From positions 848,501 through 912,500 of the forward strand of contig NC_062238.1 of assembly GCF_905475465.1 (NCBI RefSeq): a DNA stretch of 64,000 nucleotides, read 5' to 3'. The notes under the pieces were generated by a model that was given only the letters and a program-made list of their open reading frames with translations, searched no databases and was not told the DNA's origin. Shown one piece after another: positions 35,016 to 47,500 of this stretch; position 1 is the first letter of the stretch; the number at the start of each line of letters is the position of its first letter. The DNA comes from Pieris napi. Taxonomy: Eukaryota > Arthropoda > Insecta > Lepidoptera > Pieridae. A program made the translations under genes and the position numbers.

Positions 35016-38000
35016 TATGTATAGACAAAACCTTGAAATTTTAGGCTAGTGTTATAAATAGACAAGCCTGAAAATATTATCAAAACGTGACACATATGAC
35101 ACTAAATATATAATTTATGACCGTAAAGAGTAAGCGAATTGTCTTTGGCAACGTCACATCACTATCATTTGAATGAGATTCGTTGGCGGAATGCCTAAAA
35201 CATCAAAATTGGGACCATAGGGGAAGACGGCCCAATTCCCTTTTAGTCACAATACAAATGATTTACGATAGATCATATTACTGTATCATTGCGGTATAAA
35301 TGATTAAGCGAAATTGTATATATGTATGTGAATTTGCTGCCAATTTTTTCCGAAGTGAAATTTAACAAATTACAATGATATATCATTTTTATAACACTAA
35401 AGATAATAATCAGAAGTACGGTATTTTATACAGCACTTATAATAATATAAGGACATTCAGATTATATAATAATATATAACTATAATAATATATGGGCAAA
35501 TCTTATAAGCTATTATTGTAAGGGATAAAAAAATAGACAAAAACGTTCAAAATATATTTGGTTTATTAGAGTTAGTATATTATAACGTCGCGAGTCGTAT
35601 GTATGTAGGTAATATTCTATTCGAATAATAAATAAATATATTTGCGTCTAACTGTGGTGTTATCACGTATGCGTTTTAACTATGACCTAACCTTTGGGAA
35701 TAAGCCACTAATCCGATTACATAAATTATAACCTTGAACTCTACATTGCGCACAAAACTTGAGTTATGTTAGTTGAAGATCAATAGGTAGATAGGTAATA
35801 ACTTCTTGAACGTACATTTATGCTCCAAAGATAAAATGCTTGGTAAATTAACAATTGGTTCAGCCGATTAGAAACAAGAATTCAAGTAAAAATGCAAAGA
35901 GCCTTACCGTTACGAATTGTTTAATAGTCTGGGAACGTTTTTATTCAAGTTTTTTTCCATATCGAGTTCTATAGACGGAAAAACATAATATGTCCTATAC
36001 GACGTATCTATATATATTTTATAGTATTCCCAAGACACAACGAACGAGTAACCGCCGTGTGCCGCGGCGATTCAAGGACACCCTAATTCATGTTTTGATT
36101 GCTTTACATTTTAATTTAAATACCTACCTATAAAGAATAAACTCAACTAATAGAATATTTATGTTTATGTTGGCTTTCTAAACAGAATCCTGTTAGACTT
36201 TTGATGACCCCTCCTACGATGAAGAGCGCCAGCTGCCCTTACAACTAGACTTACTTGGGTGTTTAGAGCAGAATATAGATATAGAGAGCAGGTAGAGGCT
36301 TTTGCCCAAGCCGGTATTTGACCTGAAGACGCAAACAAGCGGGGCGCATGCGTGTGGCGCTGTAAACACTCGCTCCTTCGGCCGGGCGGCACCACGTGCT
36401 ATACGCAATAACAACAAAACACAACGCACCGTCGACAGCAGCCGCGAGCACTCCCAGCAACAACACTTGAAGTAATATCAGCGCCATAAAAACAAAATCA
36501 TTTGCACAACACACGATAACATTAATGCGGGCTGCGGAAACACGAACGGCGCAGCCCGCTGCCAGCGGCGCACTGACGCGAACTTGTTCGAAATAGGCAC
36601 GTGCTGAGGACGATTCTATCGAGTATCGACTTGACATCATCTATCGATGTTTACAGAACTTAACATGATTCATTAGCATTATTCCAGTGTTATTCATGGA
36701 AAACCTTTGATTTGTAATATAGCCAGCTAATATAAAATATTACTTCCCGAAGTTATGATAGTAACGTTGCATCGTTTGTTAGTCGAAGTTTGCTGGTATT
36801 CCACGGTATACAATTTCGATTAGGTTTATAATTCACAAAAAAACAGATTTTATGCCTTCACTGAAATCTTACCAAGTAACCCATAATTTTTAAATTTTAA
36901 TTTACCTACTCTGTTGTATTTATCGCTAGAGTTATTAGACATTTGCTATACAAACAGCTGATATTGACATACAATAAGAAAATATTTAATTTTCACACGA
37001 TTTAAATACTCCGCACACATCACTACACATATTGGCATGCTCGCCCCGCCCCGCGCCCCTCTTACAATCCTGTCCATTCAACGCGTTTTCTGTCATAAGC
37101 GAATCGATAATCGCATCATACTTCCGCTTACTAGTACGCGCGTTGCATCCAAACTATGTCACCAGTTACATTGACACTTTGTCCAATAAATCACCCCGTT
37201 GTTACAATGAAAGGGAGCGTTGGATGATGTAGAAAAGTATTACAAGTTTTTTAAATTGAGTAGATCGCTCTACGCTAATTCCATTTTACGACCTCATAAT
37301 GCATGCGGGTGTTGTAGCGGAAAATCCTAACCGGAATGGGCGTATTGGTAATAATATGAAAACATCGATGTATGCGTACATGCCTAGCGATTTACACTAA
37401 AATTTAATTAACTTACACTTTTGATAATTTAGGGTCATTGATTTCTAAGTTGTATCAAATTTTTATGCAGTAAAGTGTTCAGTTATCAATTTCTTGTCAC
37501 TATACTTCTGCTGTTATAATGTGTAGCCAATTAGCGGTGTAAATAATGTCAACAGAAAAGGCGTAAAACCTTTTTTGTAAAACCACAACATATCAAGTAA
37601 CATTCAGCAACGCAAGGTGCGTAAGGGTAGGTCAGTGAGACTTGCACAGAACGCAGCGCCGCGCAATTATTCACAGTGTTGCCAGGATTTATGTTTATTA
37701 TTTAAACTGAAGTAATATTTGAATCTGATTTATGTCTTACTTTATTCTTTGTCTTTTGCCAGTAAAATATGATGTTAGATAAAATAATTGTTTACTTTAT
37801 TTATTTATTAATAAGCAATCTTACAGCTACACATAATTAAATAGCTAAAAGCAAAGCGAAAATTAATTACATTGATAAACAAAATATATGAAACAGAAAA
37901 CATTTAAGTAAATAAATAGTTAAAAACATACTATAAAAACAATAAAAATTAAACATTAAACAAATGACAACTTAATCTTAACCGAACAGGGGGCAGGAGA

Positions 38001-38520
38001 CCATAAGCATTACCCACCGAGTCCCGATGGAGGTAGTCAAGTATCGCTGTAATCTACATGCGACAAGCTTGTGCAAATTAATTTTCGCAATATTATAGGG
38101 AAATTCAGCAACTGGTCACCCCAAGTACTTGAAAAGTTGAAAGGAGAATCTGAGGGCATTGGACATCGTCCAGGAAGTACTTGTAATATCAAAGAATATT
38201 TTGGAACGCTTCCAATATTTATAGCTTATATTACGTTAATGTATTTCGTAATTTAAGCGTACATAACTTCTACTTGATGTTTTCACTGCGATGATGACAT
38301 ACACTGAATCGCTTACTTGAATTTAGCCACTGGTGACTGGAGTCTTCAGGCCAGTCAGTGGTTAGACAGGTCCAGACTTTTCGGTTGGAGGAAGAGCATA
38401 CAACATACATTACAGGATCATGGGGCTTATAAACCTGCGGCCTCGCTGTATTATTCATATTACCTATACTTTTAAGATTTCTAAGTTTTTTCGTATTATA
38501 TAAGGACACAATCATGAATA
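35016..38520. other. Gene-poor stretch around a GC-rich spot
   Basis: 35016-36150 is AT-rich with nothing recognised. 36160-36650 is markedly richer in GC and CpG and contains the candidate signal-peptide exon described separately. A C-rich patch (ctcgccccgccccgcgcccc) lies at 37040-37060. 37980-38000 keeps a shred of family B (aacagggggcaggag). The remainder shows no gene or named repeat. Confidence 0.35.
36430..36487 (-). CDS. Candidate first coding exon with signal peptide (hypothetical secreted protein)
   Basis: From ATG at 36487 the minus strand reads MALILLQVLLLGVLAAAVDG. This is a classic signal peptide: a hydrophobic core of about 16 residues ending in small residues. The frame reaches a good splice donor (gacG|GTGCGT) at 36429, leaving phase 1, the usual phase after signal-peptide exons of extracellular proteins. 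The surroundings (36,160-36,650) are GC-rich, as a 5' exon and promoter might be. Against it: the base at -3 is T, I find no downstream exon with a recognisable domain in the 36 kb to the left, and a longer frame (36640 to 36263) runs through the region without motifs. If real, intron 1 would be very long or the gene continues beyond the window. Confidence 0.3.
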
Positions 38521-38529
38521 CTCCTGGGG

Positions 38530-38625
38530 CACACAGGGGTTAACGGGCAGGAGGCTCATCTGATGCTAAGTGATACCATGACACTCTCAATGCTAGAGGG
38601 ATCGAGAGTGCGTTGCCGGCCTTAA
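38530..38625 (-). mobile_element. Fragment of LINE tail family B
   Basis: The plus strand has gttaacgggcaggaggctca, tctgatgctaagtgatacca and gagagtgcgttgccggcctt. It is truncated at both ends. Confidence 0.6.
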
Positions 38626-38797
38626 AATAGTAGGTATAGTTTGTCTATGTCTCTGTTTGATTAACGGCTAACCCTTTTGCTATGGGTTTTGATCATGACT
38701 ACGACTTCTAACAATTTGTTTCTATTATAAAACTGTCCATAACTTAGACATATAGTAAACGTAAGATTCAAACCAAAGTAGAAAATTCAAACCTCTT

Positions 38798-39155
38798 GAA
38801 GTGAAACTTCTTTAGGCACATGAGGGTAAAATTTTTACGGATGAAACGCAATAATAATAATTTAGCGTCACGAAGATGTGCAGCGTTTTTTGTCGAAGAA
38901 AAGGGAGAGAGCTATTGAGAGAGAGAGTAAGAAAGGGCGAACGTAGCATGAAGCAAATAGCCATGGAGCGAGAGGTTGGAGTAAATTTATAATTTGTATT
39001 AATTTTCGTCACTTTTAATATTTTAATGACAATTAAATTCATTAAATTCCTAACATATCTTCCTTTTTCCCTCCCTCTAAGTATCGGAAATCTAAAGTTT
39101 TAGATTTTTATTTTATATTAAACTTAAAAATTAGTTTGCCAAGAAGTTTCACTTC
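38798..39155 (+). mobile_element. MITE with 15-bp perfect terminal inverted repeats, first of a tandem pair
   Basis: gaagtgaaacttctt at 38798-38812 is exactly inverted as aagaagtttcacttc at 39141-39155. The inside carries atgtgcagcgttttttgtcg, agaaaagggagagagc and ttttagatttttattttata, shared with 34201 and 39191. There is no open reading frame with homology. It sits 35 bp before a second copy in the same orientation. Confidence 0.75.
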
Positions 39156-39190
39156 TGACATGTGTACTTAGTACGCACGCACGCACTTTT

Positions 39191-39639
39191 GAAGTGAAAC
39201 TTCTTTATGAGGGTAAATTTTTACGAAAACGTCACGAAGATGTGCAGCGTTCTTGTCAAAGAAAAGGGACAGAGCGATTGAGAGAGAGTGAGAAGGGCAA
39301 ATTACCTTATAGAAATTCTATTTTTAAAATTTCGTAAGGAGAATTTATGAAATATGTATTAGTATTTTATATTTTATGCAAAATAATTAATTGAAATCTC
39401 AAATGTTAATTTAAAATGCCAAGTGTTTTTAATATCGAAGAAATTAAAAAAAAATTAAATTTATAATTTTTTATTAATTTTCGTCACTTTTAATATTTGA
39501 ATGACAATTAAATACGTTAAATTCCTAACATATCTTCCTTTTCCCCTCTAAGTCTCGGAAATCTAAAGTTTTAGATTTGTATAAATATGAATAAGACTTA
39601 AAAATTAGTTTGCCAAAGAACTTTTCAGAGTTTCACTTC
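39191..39639 (+). mobile_element. Second tandem copy of the 15-bp-TIR MITE
   Basis: It starts gaagtgaaacttctttatga and ends agagtttcacttc. A few bases between aaagaacttttc and the terminus disturb the right repeat. It retains segments deleted from the first copy (tatagaaattctatttttaa, tttcgtaaggagaatttatg). The linker acatgtgtacttagtacgca precedes it, and a similar acatgtgtgcacgcatttta follows it. Confidence 0.7.
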
Positions 39640-39850
39640 CGACATGTGTGCACGCATTTTATTTTTTATACGTTCTATATTATTTAGACAGCTCATAAGC
39701 ACGGAATGATTAATTTCTTTTAAATAAATGCGCTTTTTCTTTATATCATGAACCAATCACACTAAAACGTACCGTTTCGTCTTTCATTCTCCTCTCATTT
39801 GACAGAAACTTCTAGTTTTACAAAAGCTTGAGATTTTATATATATTGTGT

Positions 39851-40215
39851 ATTAGCTCGTCCCCGCAGGATTAGTTTTTCGAGTAGCTTATATTAGCGTG
39901 GCGTAGAAAAAAACTACTGAAGATAAGTATTGAATATTTAAGATAAACATTTTCGTCATACATTACATACTCGTGTAACTAGCGGTTTTGGCAGCGCACG
40001 ACAGAATAGCTCGCAGATATTAGATTTTTTCCTACTTACTTGATATTTTGGACAATTTACACAATCTCTTTATAAATTGTAGCCTATGTGTTATTCTGGT
40101 GTATAAAGTTTATTATTGTAAAGTTTCATTACAATCCATTCAGTACTTTTTACGTGAAAGAGTATCAAACATCCATCCATGCTTACAAATTTTCGCGTTT
40201 ATAATATTAGTAGGA
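39851..40215 (-). mobile_element. Helitron-like non-autonomous element
   Basis: Minus strand: 5' TCCTACTAATATTATAAACG, then cgaaaatttgtaagcatgga. The 3' end is degraded (cctgcggggacgagctaat in place of ...CTAGT). Same family as 4431-4943, with a better 5' end. Confidence 0.55.
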
Positions 40216-40414
40216 TATATGTATTTTTAACAAATATCCATTTTACACGCCTATCTCACGTTTGTGCTCATCGTTCAATAGTCCTGTTAAGTTTAACAGA
40301 TGTCGGGTTTATTATATTATACATTTTCGACCTTTCGTTTTAGCAACCTTGCATTGTGAATTATTCACTATTATTTTCTTATGCTTTGTTTATTAATTGC
40401 TATTTAATTATTAT

Positions 40415-40678
40415 CAGTGTTGGCCTAGTGGCTCCAGCGTGCGACCCTCATCCCTGAGGTCGTAGGTTCGATCCCCAGCACCGATGAACTTTCTATATGC
40501 GCAATACATTCGCTTGAATGGTGAAGGAAAACATCGTGAGGAAACCGGCTTGCCTTAGACCCAAAAAGTCGACGGCGTGTTAGGAGGCTGATCACCTACA
40601 TGCCTATTAGATTGAAAGACTATGAAACAGATACAGAAATCTGAGGCCCAGATTTAAAAAGTTTGTAGCGCCACTGAT
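40415..40678 (+). mobile_element. tRNA-derived SINE, best preserved copy
   Basis: Head: cagtgttggcctagtggctc, then aggtcgtaggttcgatcccc (intact B-box word GGTTCGATCCC). Body: gtgaaggaaaacatcgtgag, cttagacccaaaaagtcgac and gaaacagatacagaaatctg. End: gtagcgccactgattt. About 900 bp beyond the stop codon of the cyclophilin gene, in the opposite orientation. Confidence 0.92.
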
Positions 40679-41049
40679 TTATTTACGTATTAAATTACGT
40701 ATTAATTGCGGGCTACTAGAAGTTGCATGGATCTGTTCTGGCGCCTTTTTAAATTCTCATGTCCTTTTTTTCTTACATACTATGTACTATGTATTTTCAT
40801 AACTTGTATCTGATTGTTCTCAATTTAACATGTGATCGAGGGTATAAATAAAACAATACAGATATTTGTTTTGGAGAAATAAAACACAAATTCATACAAA
40901 GAATTTATTCAAGAATTTGTCTCAACATAATTGTATACTTTTAATTGGAGACCAAATATTTAATAAATCAAGCAGTAAAATCAAATATTTGTTAAAAAAC
41001 TACAGAATTTCTAGAGAACTAGAGAAATCAAAATATCGACTCCTCCATT

Positions 41050-41068
41050 TGTCAAATGACATTTGACA
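41050..41068. repeat. 19-bp palindrome TGTCAAATG-A-CATTTGACA
   Basis: It is a perfect palindrome around one A, inside a looser inverted pair (cctcc...ggagg). Same core as 4381-4409. It lies downstream of the cyclophilin gene. Confidence 0.7.
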
Positions 41069-41317
41069 GAAGGGAGGTTTCGTAAAATTGTCTTTGAACC
41101 TTTAATCTTGAAATATATGTCTTTATAGTACTTTTTAATTTCCAATAGCGATAGCGATACCGATTCCGATGTTTTTGCGTACAAGATCAATCTAGTTATC
41201 TCATTCCTGGTATCACTAATGGAAGTTAAAGAAATCCTGATTAAGGAATTAACCATGCCAAAATTAATCAAAATCTTATTTACTTAAGAAATATTTCATT
41301 GAATCAATACTAAGAAG

Positions 41318-41323
41318 TTTATT
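41318..41323 (-). terminator. Possible poly(A) signal of the cyclophilin gene
   Basis: On the minus strand this is AATAAA, about 270 bases after the stop codon at 41590. It is the nearest canonical hexamer I see; cleavage site and usage are unknown. Confidence 0.35.
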
Positions 41324-41589
41324 GATATTTGCGTGTAATTAAATTGTTTCCTTTGTTTTTAGAAACAGACTACGACCTTAAACCAATCTCAAATCACCAC
41401 TTGAGGACTGTCAATGTCAAACTTTAAATAAAAATGGTTTCATACTTCTTGAAAATAGATGTGACGTTCTGAAATACGTGTGTATCCATTCTATAAAAAC
41501 GGAAATTTCGTCGTAACTAAAGCCTAAAATCTAAAAAAACTAAATCTCTCTATTTCTCGTGGAATTGGTTTGCTAAGCTATTTAGTTAC

Positions 41590-44500
41590 TTAGTCTGAAG
41601 AGCGTCTGCGCCTGCGCCGAGGCGAAAGCGAGCGGCGACGGGAACGAGAGGTGCTGCGGCGAGACCTAGAGATCAAGTTAAAAATGTATGATACTGTCAT
41701 TGCAAATTACACGTTAACACAAAGAGATAGATTAGTCCCAACCTTTTTGCGCCATGGTATGTATACATAATTTTTAATATTAAAAAAAACAATTGTCACT
41801 TACGAAACTTAAATGAAAGGTTTTAGAAGGAAATTAATATGAAATCGTTAACGAAACAAAGTACATAAGTGAATTTTCAAAACATAATGAAATAAATAAT
41901 CGTGATGGAAGTCAGAAAATGCCAAAAGACAGCAAAAACTATTTGCATCCTTTTCTCACCTACTGCGACTCCGTCTTCTGTCTCGGTCTGGAGTGCGGCG
42001 TCGCTTCGAACGCTCGTCTTCAGACGACGATGAACTGGAATCACGTTTCTTCTTTTTCGCTTCTGTAATATCAGAGACAATTAAGACAAACAAATCGGTA
42101 TTTCTCTTTTAACAACTCTTTCGTCACTCTCAAATTGTCTTTACGCTGTGATGAAAACAGTAAGACTGTAAGAGTACTAGTACTTGTAAACATTGCGTGA
42201 CAGCGTACGTAATAGTGAGATACGTAGTGTGGGTTAAGAGGACATGATGACCAGGATACGAAAGGTAATGCTTAGGTGGTTTGGCCACGAATTTAGGAGA
42301 GGGCAACCCGGTCTACAGGCCCCGGACACAGAAGAGTGGGAGTATAATAGAGACTTCTTAAGAGAGATTAGTAAACAACTTTTCTCTTGATATATTATTA
42401 AGCTAATGGCGGCGAATAGAAAAAATATCGATTTACAGGTGCGGATACTACTTCGAAGCCAGCTGGTGAACACACTTCAGTAGCAATCAAACATATCTTT
42501 AATAAATTCTAGTTATTCACAGCGTTCCAGTGATGGTACGGAAAACATCGTGAGGAAACCGGTTGCCTTAGACTCAAAAAGTCGACGGCATGTGTCAGAC
42601 AAAGGAGGCTGATCATTTATTTTTTCGCCAAAAAGCAATGTTTTTTTAAAACACGAAATTTTTTAAATAAACAAAAGTGCCTTCACTCAAAAGTCAAAAT
42701 ACAATATCTCACATACTGTACTACTATACGACAGTTTTATACACGTGACCTTTGGGGGTTAGGGCTGACTCAAAATCATATTCATACAACTATCTATGTA
42801 AAGTCTAAAGTCTGCCTACGAACTTTTCAGCCCACCGATTATTATTTAATTACCAATAAGTACTAATAAATAAAACAATCACTCACCAGCAGCTTTATTC
42901 TCACGATCGCGTTGTCTAGACTTGATCAAACGAACAATCTCCATCAATTCTTTCCGAGCTTCATTTCTTTCTTCTTCCTGAAAACAGATTTACTATCTCT
43001 AGTTATATATTCCTTAATCTAAAGCCATAAAGACGCCATTAAAATACCTGAGTCTTCATAGAAAACAGTAAAACAAAATTTTTTTTAATAAACGGTTATT
43101 TTCGAGAGCTTTTTAAATACTAAAGTTTAATTTAGAAAAGTAAAAAATATTTCCGATGTGTTGTTTTCACTGCGTTGAACAACGGTCATGCATTTGAATC
43201 ACGGCTGTGAAGTTTTTCTTTTCCATTCACACTTACTCTGTAGGAATGAAACATGTGAGGAAACCAGCTACTTACTAGTCTATAAATAAAATAATTTATT
43301 TATCTGACCCGCCGTTTTTTCGTTCGATAAAATTACCCAAATTGGTCCAGCCATTTTTAAGTTTTGAGCTTAGCAACATATTTTGCGATTCATTTTTATT
43401 AATATAGCGAACTCCTAATTATTTAGCTCCCGGGAGACAACGGGGAAAACATAAATGTAATACTGTTTACGCGAGTAAATTTAAATAAACGAATATAAAC
43501 ACGAATTTATGACAATTGACATTATTATTTTCATCGTCCAAACATACCTTTTTCTTCTCTTGCTCATCTTTCTCCTTTCCATCAGATGAAGAAACCTTGC
43601 GCTCGCGTTGCGGTGATTTTGTTTTTCTAAACATTATAAATATTAGAACTAATTAAAACATAGAACTTCATGTAAAACTTGGGATCTTAGGTCCGGCGAA
43701 ACAATTGTTTCGAGTAAGTAGCCATTAATAAATAAATAAATAATTTAAAACGACTCCAAGACTCCAGGTTTTGTAATATCAAGCATATATACAGTTTAAT
43801 TTTTTAATCAAGCCAAATCCTCTAAGAGGAAACATACAAAAAAAAATCTAAACGATTTTTCATTCCGTAGAATTCTGACATTTCATGAGTGTTGCTACTA
43901 AGAAAGTTATCCACTGAAATAGGGACAAATTTGACCCATTTGAGGCCAATTACAAAATAAAATGCTACTTTTTTTATGTTTTACCTACAAAAAGGTAAAT
44001 CTAAATATTTACTTACTCAAGTGACCTAATACCAAAAGTAACAAATATTTCAATATGATCACGAACAATATATCGAATTAACTTTAATTACTTTATTTTA
44101 TTCTTTAGCTGGTATCACTGCCTACTAATTCCAGGTTTAGTAAACCTTAAAAAAAATGTTAGATTCAGATGTTCAGACTCGTAATGAAATTGAAAAAATA
44201 TTGGTTGTTTGTAAAGTAGGTTTACGATCGAGATGTTTACGTGATAACGTCTTATTGGTGATATAAGTTTTTGGGAAGTAAGGAATTAATGAAGATAACA
44301 ATTTTTTCAAATTTTAAATTACATCTATCGATGTAAATTAAAATTAATAAATCGATTTTTGATGATAAATTTCGGGTGTAAAATGACAAGTTTACTTATT
44401 CGACTATGATATACATTTTTCTTCATACATTCACGGAATGACTGGCAGCGCTCGAGATGAGACGGGAGATCGGTCCGTCTCTCTCTCGTTATACCTGCGA

Positions 44501-47500
44501 TCGCGCTCGTGAGGTTTTGGTGTGACACAAGTTTCTGAACATGTCACCCGACTAAAACGATTTTAAAGACGTTATCACGTCAAAATGTGCACAGCCAGAA
44601 AGGTTTGTAATCTCTGACATGTCAGCTATCATAGCTGTCAGAATTCTACTGAAAAAAATCAGTGTGTAGGCTAATAATCTCTAGCAAATGAATTTGAGGC
44701 TTTTCAATAAATTTGCAGTTTAATTAACATTTTCAATCAAATTAATATTATTTTCAGTAATTATTAAATCATAAGCTAGTTAGTGATTTTGCGTAACTCT
44801 AACACTTTGTGCGTTCTAACTCTCTAACGGTAACAGTATCATGAGGCGTAGCGGGTTGATCTCCCACTTGACTATTTATAGTTGTACCGCCATTGGGATG
44901 GCAATTGAAGTTTTCAGGGTTCAAAGGGCACGCTTAACTTAATTAAATTAATGATGAAATATTTAAACTAACCTCCCCTCTATGTCAAAAGTATCAGGAT
45001 GTTGTCTGTACCCAGGGTCGACTTTCCCAGACTTAATTTTCTCTTTAGATCTGTTATACATAAATATATAAATTATAGTTTTCGGAAAATTGCTCAGACG
45101 CCTTTCCTACTAAAACTTTAAGTAACTTTCCATCGTGCGGTGAAGGAAGTCGGCTCAGTGGTTAAGCTTAGTGGTTTGGAGACCAGTAGGTCGAGTTGGC
45201 ACAGGACACGGAGAGCAGGAAGATTCTCATTTCAGAATCCAAGATACTTTTTGGGTCGCAGAGCCATAAGTCATACAATGAAGACAAAGTCAGAGTCAAA
45301 GTTTCAGCTAAATATCGATACGATGAATAGGAGTTAATATTTGTTTACGTATGGAATATTATTGTCTTGTTATAGTTTGTTACATATCCATCGCACCCTT
45401 TTGCTCCGCATAAGCAATACCTGCACCCCTCTGATGCAACGGCATTATAAAAGGAAACACACATCGATAGCTTTTGATCGGATACCTCATATTGGACCGG
45501 CCAAATCATTAAATTAGTAATAAGTCTAAAATATACATTATTATTTATTGATCGGGCACCTTATATCGGGCCGATTAAAGTGTCATATTTAATTAAGTTC
45601 AATAATTGTAATAGTTTGATTAAAGTAATATAAAATTTTTTGGGATTCACCGCTGGCCCTTATTTAATTAGTTCGATGATTAACTATAAAAGTTGATTAC
45701 ATTTAACTATTTTTGTTGACTAAATAAATATCAAATTTCGCAAAGCATAAAAGATATAGGAACACAAATTTCCAAATCTATTAAACATTCAAGAAATCAA
45801 AACTGGACTAATAATAGTACAGCCACCGTCATCGTAACCATGGAAACGCGGTCCTATCATTAGTCCATGTTCTATATATTGCTAGTCATGCCGGGCAAGT
45901 TTCATTTTAGACATTTAATACTAACCTTCCCTCAATATCAAACTCATTAATCGGCAGCTCTTTGTCCTTCGAATCTCTCTCTGATCTATTACGTTTCGAT
46001 CTATCCTTAGATTTATCGTGTCTATCTTTGGATCTATCACGTCTGTCTTTTGACCGGTCGCGTCTTTCCTTGGATCCACGTCTATCTTTAGAGCGATCCC
46101 GTCTTTCTTTAGACCTATCATATTTATCTCGTGACCTATCACGTCTCTCTTTAGATCTGTCTTTAGATTTATCGCGCTTTCTATCTTTAGATTCACGAGA
46201 TTTGGGTCTATCTGGTGTATTGTTATCCTGAGACTTTCTCTCCATGTCGCGTTGGCGTTTAGGTTCTCGATCGTGTGATTTCTCATCCCTTTTATTTTTC
46301 TCAAATCGGTCCAAAGTTCTAGGACTAAGTTCGGGTGATTTAGTTATAGCTCTGTATCTTTCATTTTTGTCTTCGTTGACCTTGTATTTGTCGGTCCGTT
46401 TGTGTCTCTCATCTTTACTTAAATCCTCTTTATCATTTCTGTCATCTCGGTTCTCACGCTTTCTTAGACTTTCTCTAAGATCAGGTTGATCGTTTCTCTC
46501 GTTGCGATATTTCTCTCTCTCTTTATCTTTAGGTACTTCACGTCGGGTTTCCACTACCTCTTTTTTTGCCCTGAAAATTAAATCAGAATTGAACAATCTA
46601 TAATGATTGCTGCAATATATAATTAAGGGGAAAATATCAAAAATACAGATATCAAGTAAAATAGTATCGCTGTCAAAATAAAGAAAGTAATTTATGCCAA
46701 ATTCAGATCGAAAAAGTGTTCACACAAAAGCTCATGATAGCCGTTTTGACACGAGTCAAGCATTCGATTGCGTTAAACAGGTATGCGCTGATTCAAAATT
46801 GCTGCGGTTTAGTTGACGATGAGTTAATATATGGAAATAACACAATTATAAATTGACTTACAAAAAAGGTACAAGTTTACATAGAAAGAAAACTTACACT
46901 TGTTCCTTGTTCCTTGTAAACGTGCTCCTTAGCAGCGTGAAAGGGTCGTATTCACCCTTATTCTGGCTCTCAGAGCCCATAGGAGCCACAGCAGACGAGA
47001 GCTTGGGCGCTGCTTGAACTACAGCAGATGATATACCTTCGCGACGACGGAAGTCACGTGTGTCTTTCATGTCCCTGGAAATTTTTGATCACTTAATTCG
47101 TTGATTGATTTTAAAAATGATGTGGTGTTGAAGTAAAATTGGACGTTAATCATTTAATATTTTATGGATAAAAGTTGACAAGTAACCATATTTCTACTTT
47201 AAAATTTAAATAACATTTCTAATTTATATCACATAGTTTTGATTCATTTATTCAGATATAAAGTTGCTAGTTGTCCCTTTCATCACAAACAAAATTTGCG
47301 GGAAAGAGAGATATGGTTAAATTACTGGAATTTTGCTGGAATGTGTTGATACCGTTCTTTTACCGTTAACAAGATACCTAACGTGTTTATCGAACCAAAT
47401 CTGAAGAAATAATTTAATAAAATAAATATGATTTATCTGAAATCGACATTAGAAAGGAAGTTTTACCTGAGCTGATCATGTTTGGGGTTGACTCCAAGGG

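Noticed and set aside
36263..36640. A 125-residue minus-strand frame as a complete protein
   Set aside because: The part before Met 36487 and after the donor at 36429 shows no family features and reads as GC-rich chance sequence. Only the signal-peptide segment is retained, as a weak exon candidate.
40415..40500. tRNA-like A and B boxes suggesting a tRNA gene
   Set aside because: The tRNA-like head continues into a conserved 180-bp body shared with other copies and lacks a proper acceptor stem; it is the head of a SINE.
45907..46596. Several long overlapping open frames on both strands across the RS exon
   Set aside because: The DRSK/RERD-type repeats use a few recurring codons, which keeps other frames open by chance. 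Only the minus-strand frame joined by splice sites at 45926 and 46570 fits the cyclophilin protein.
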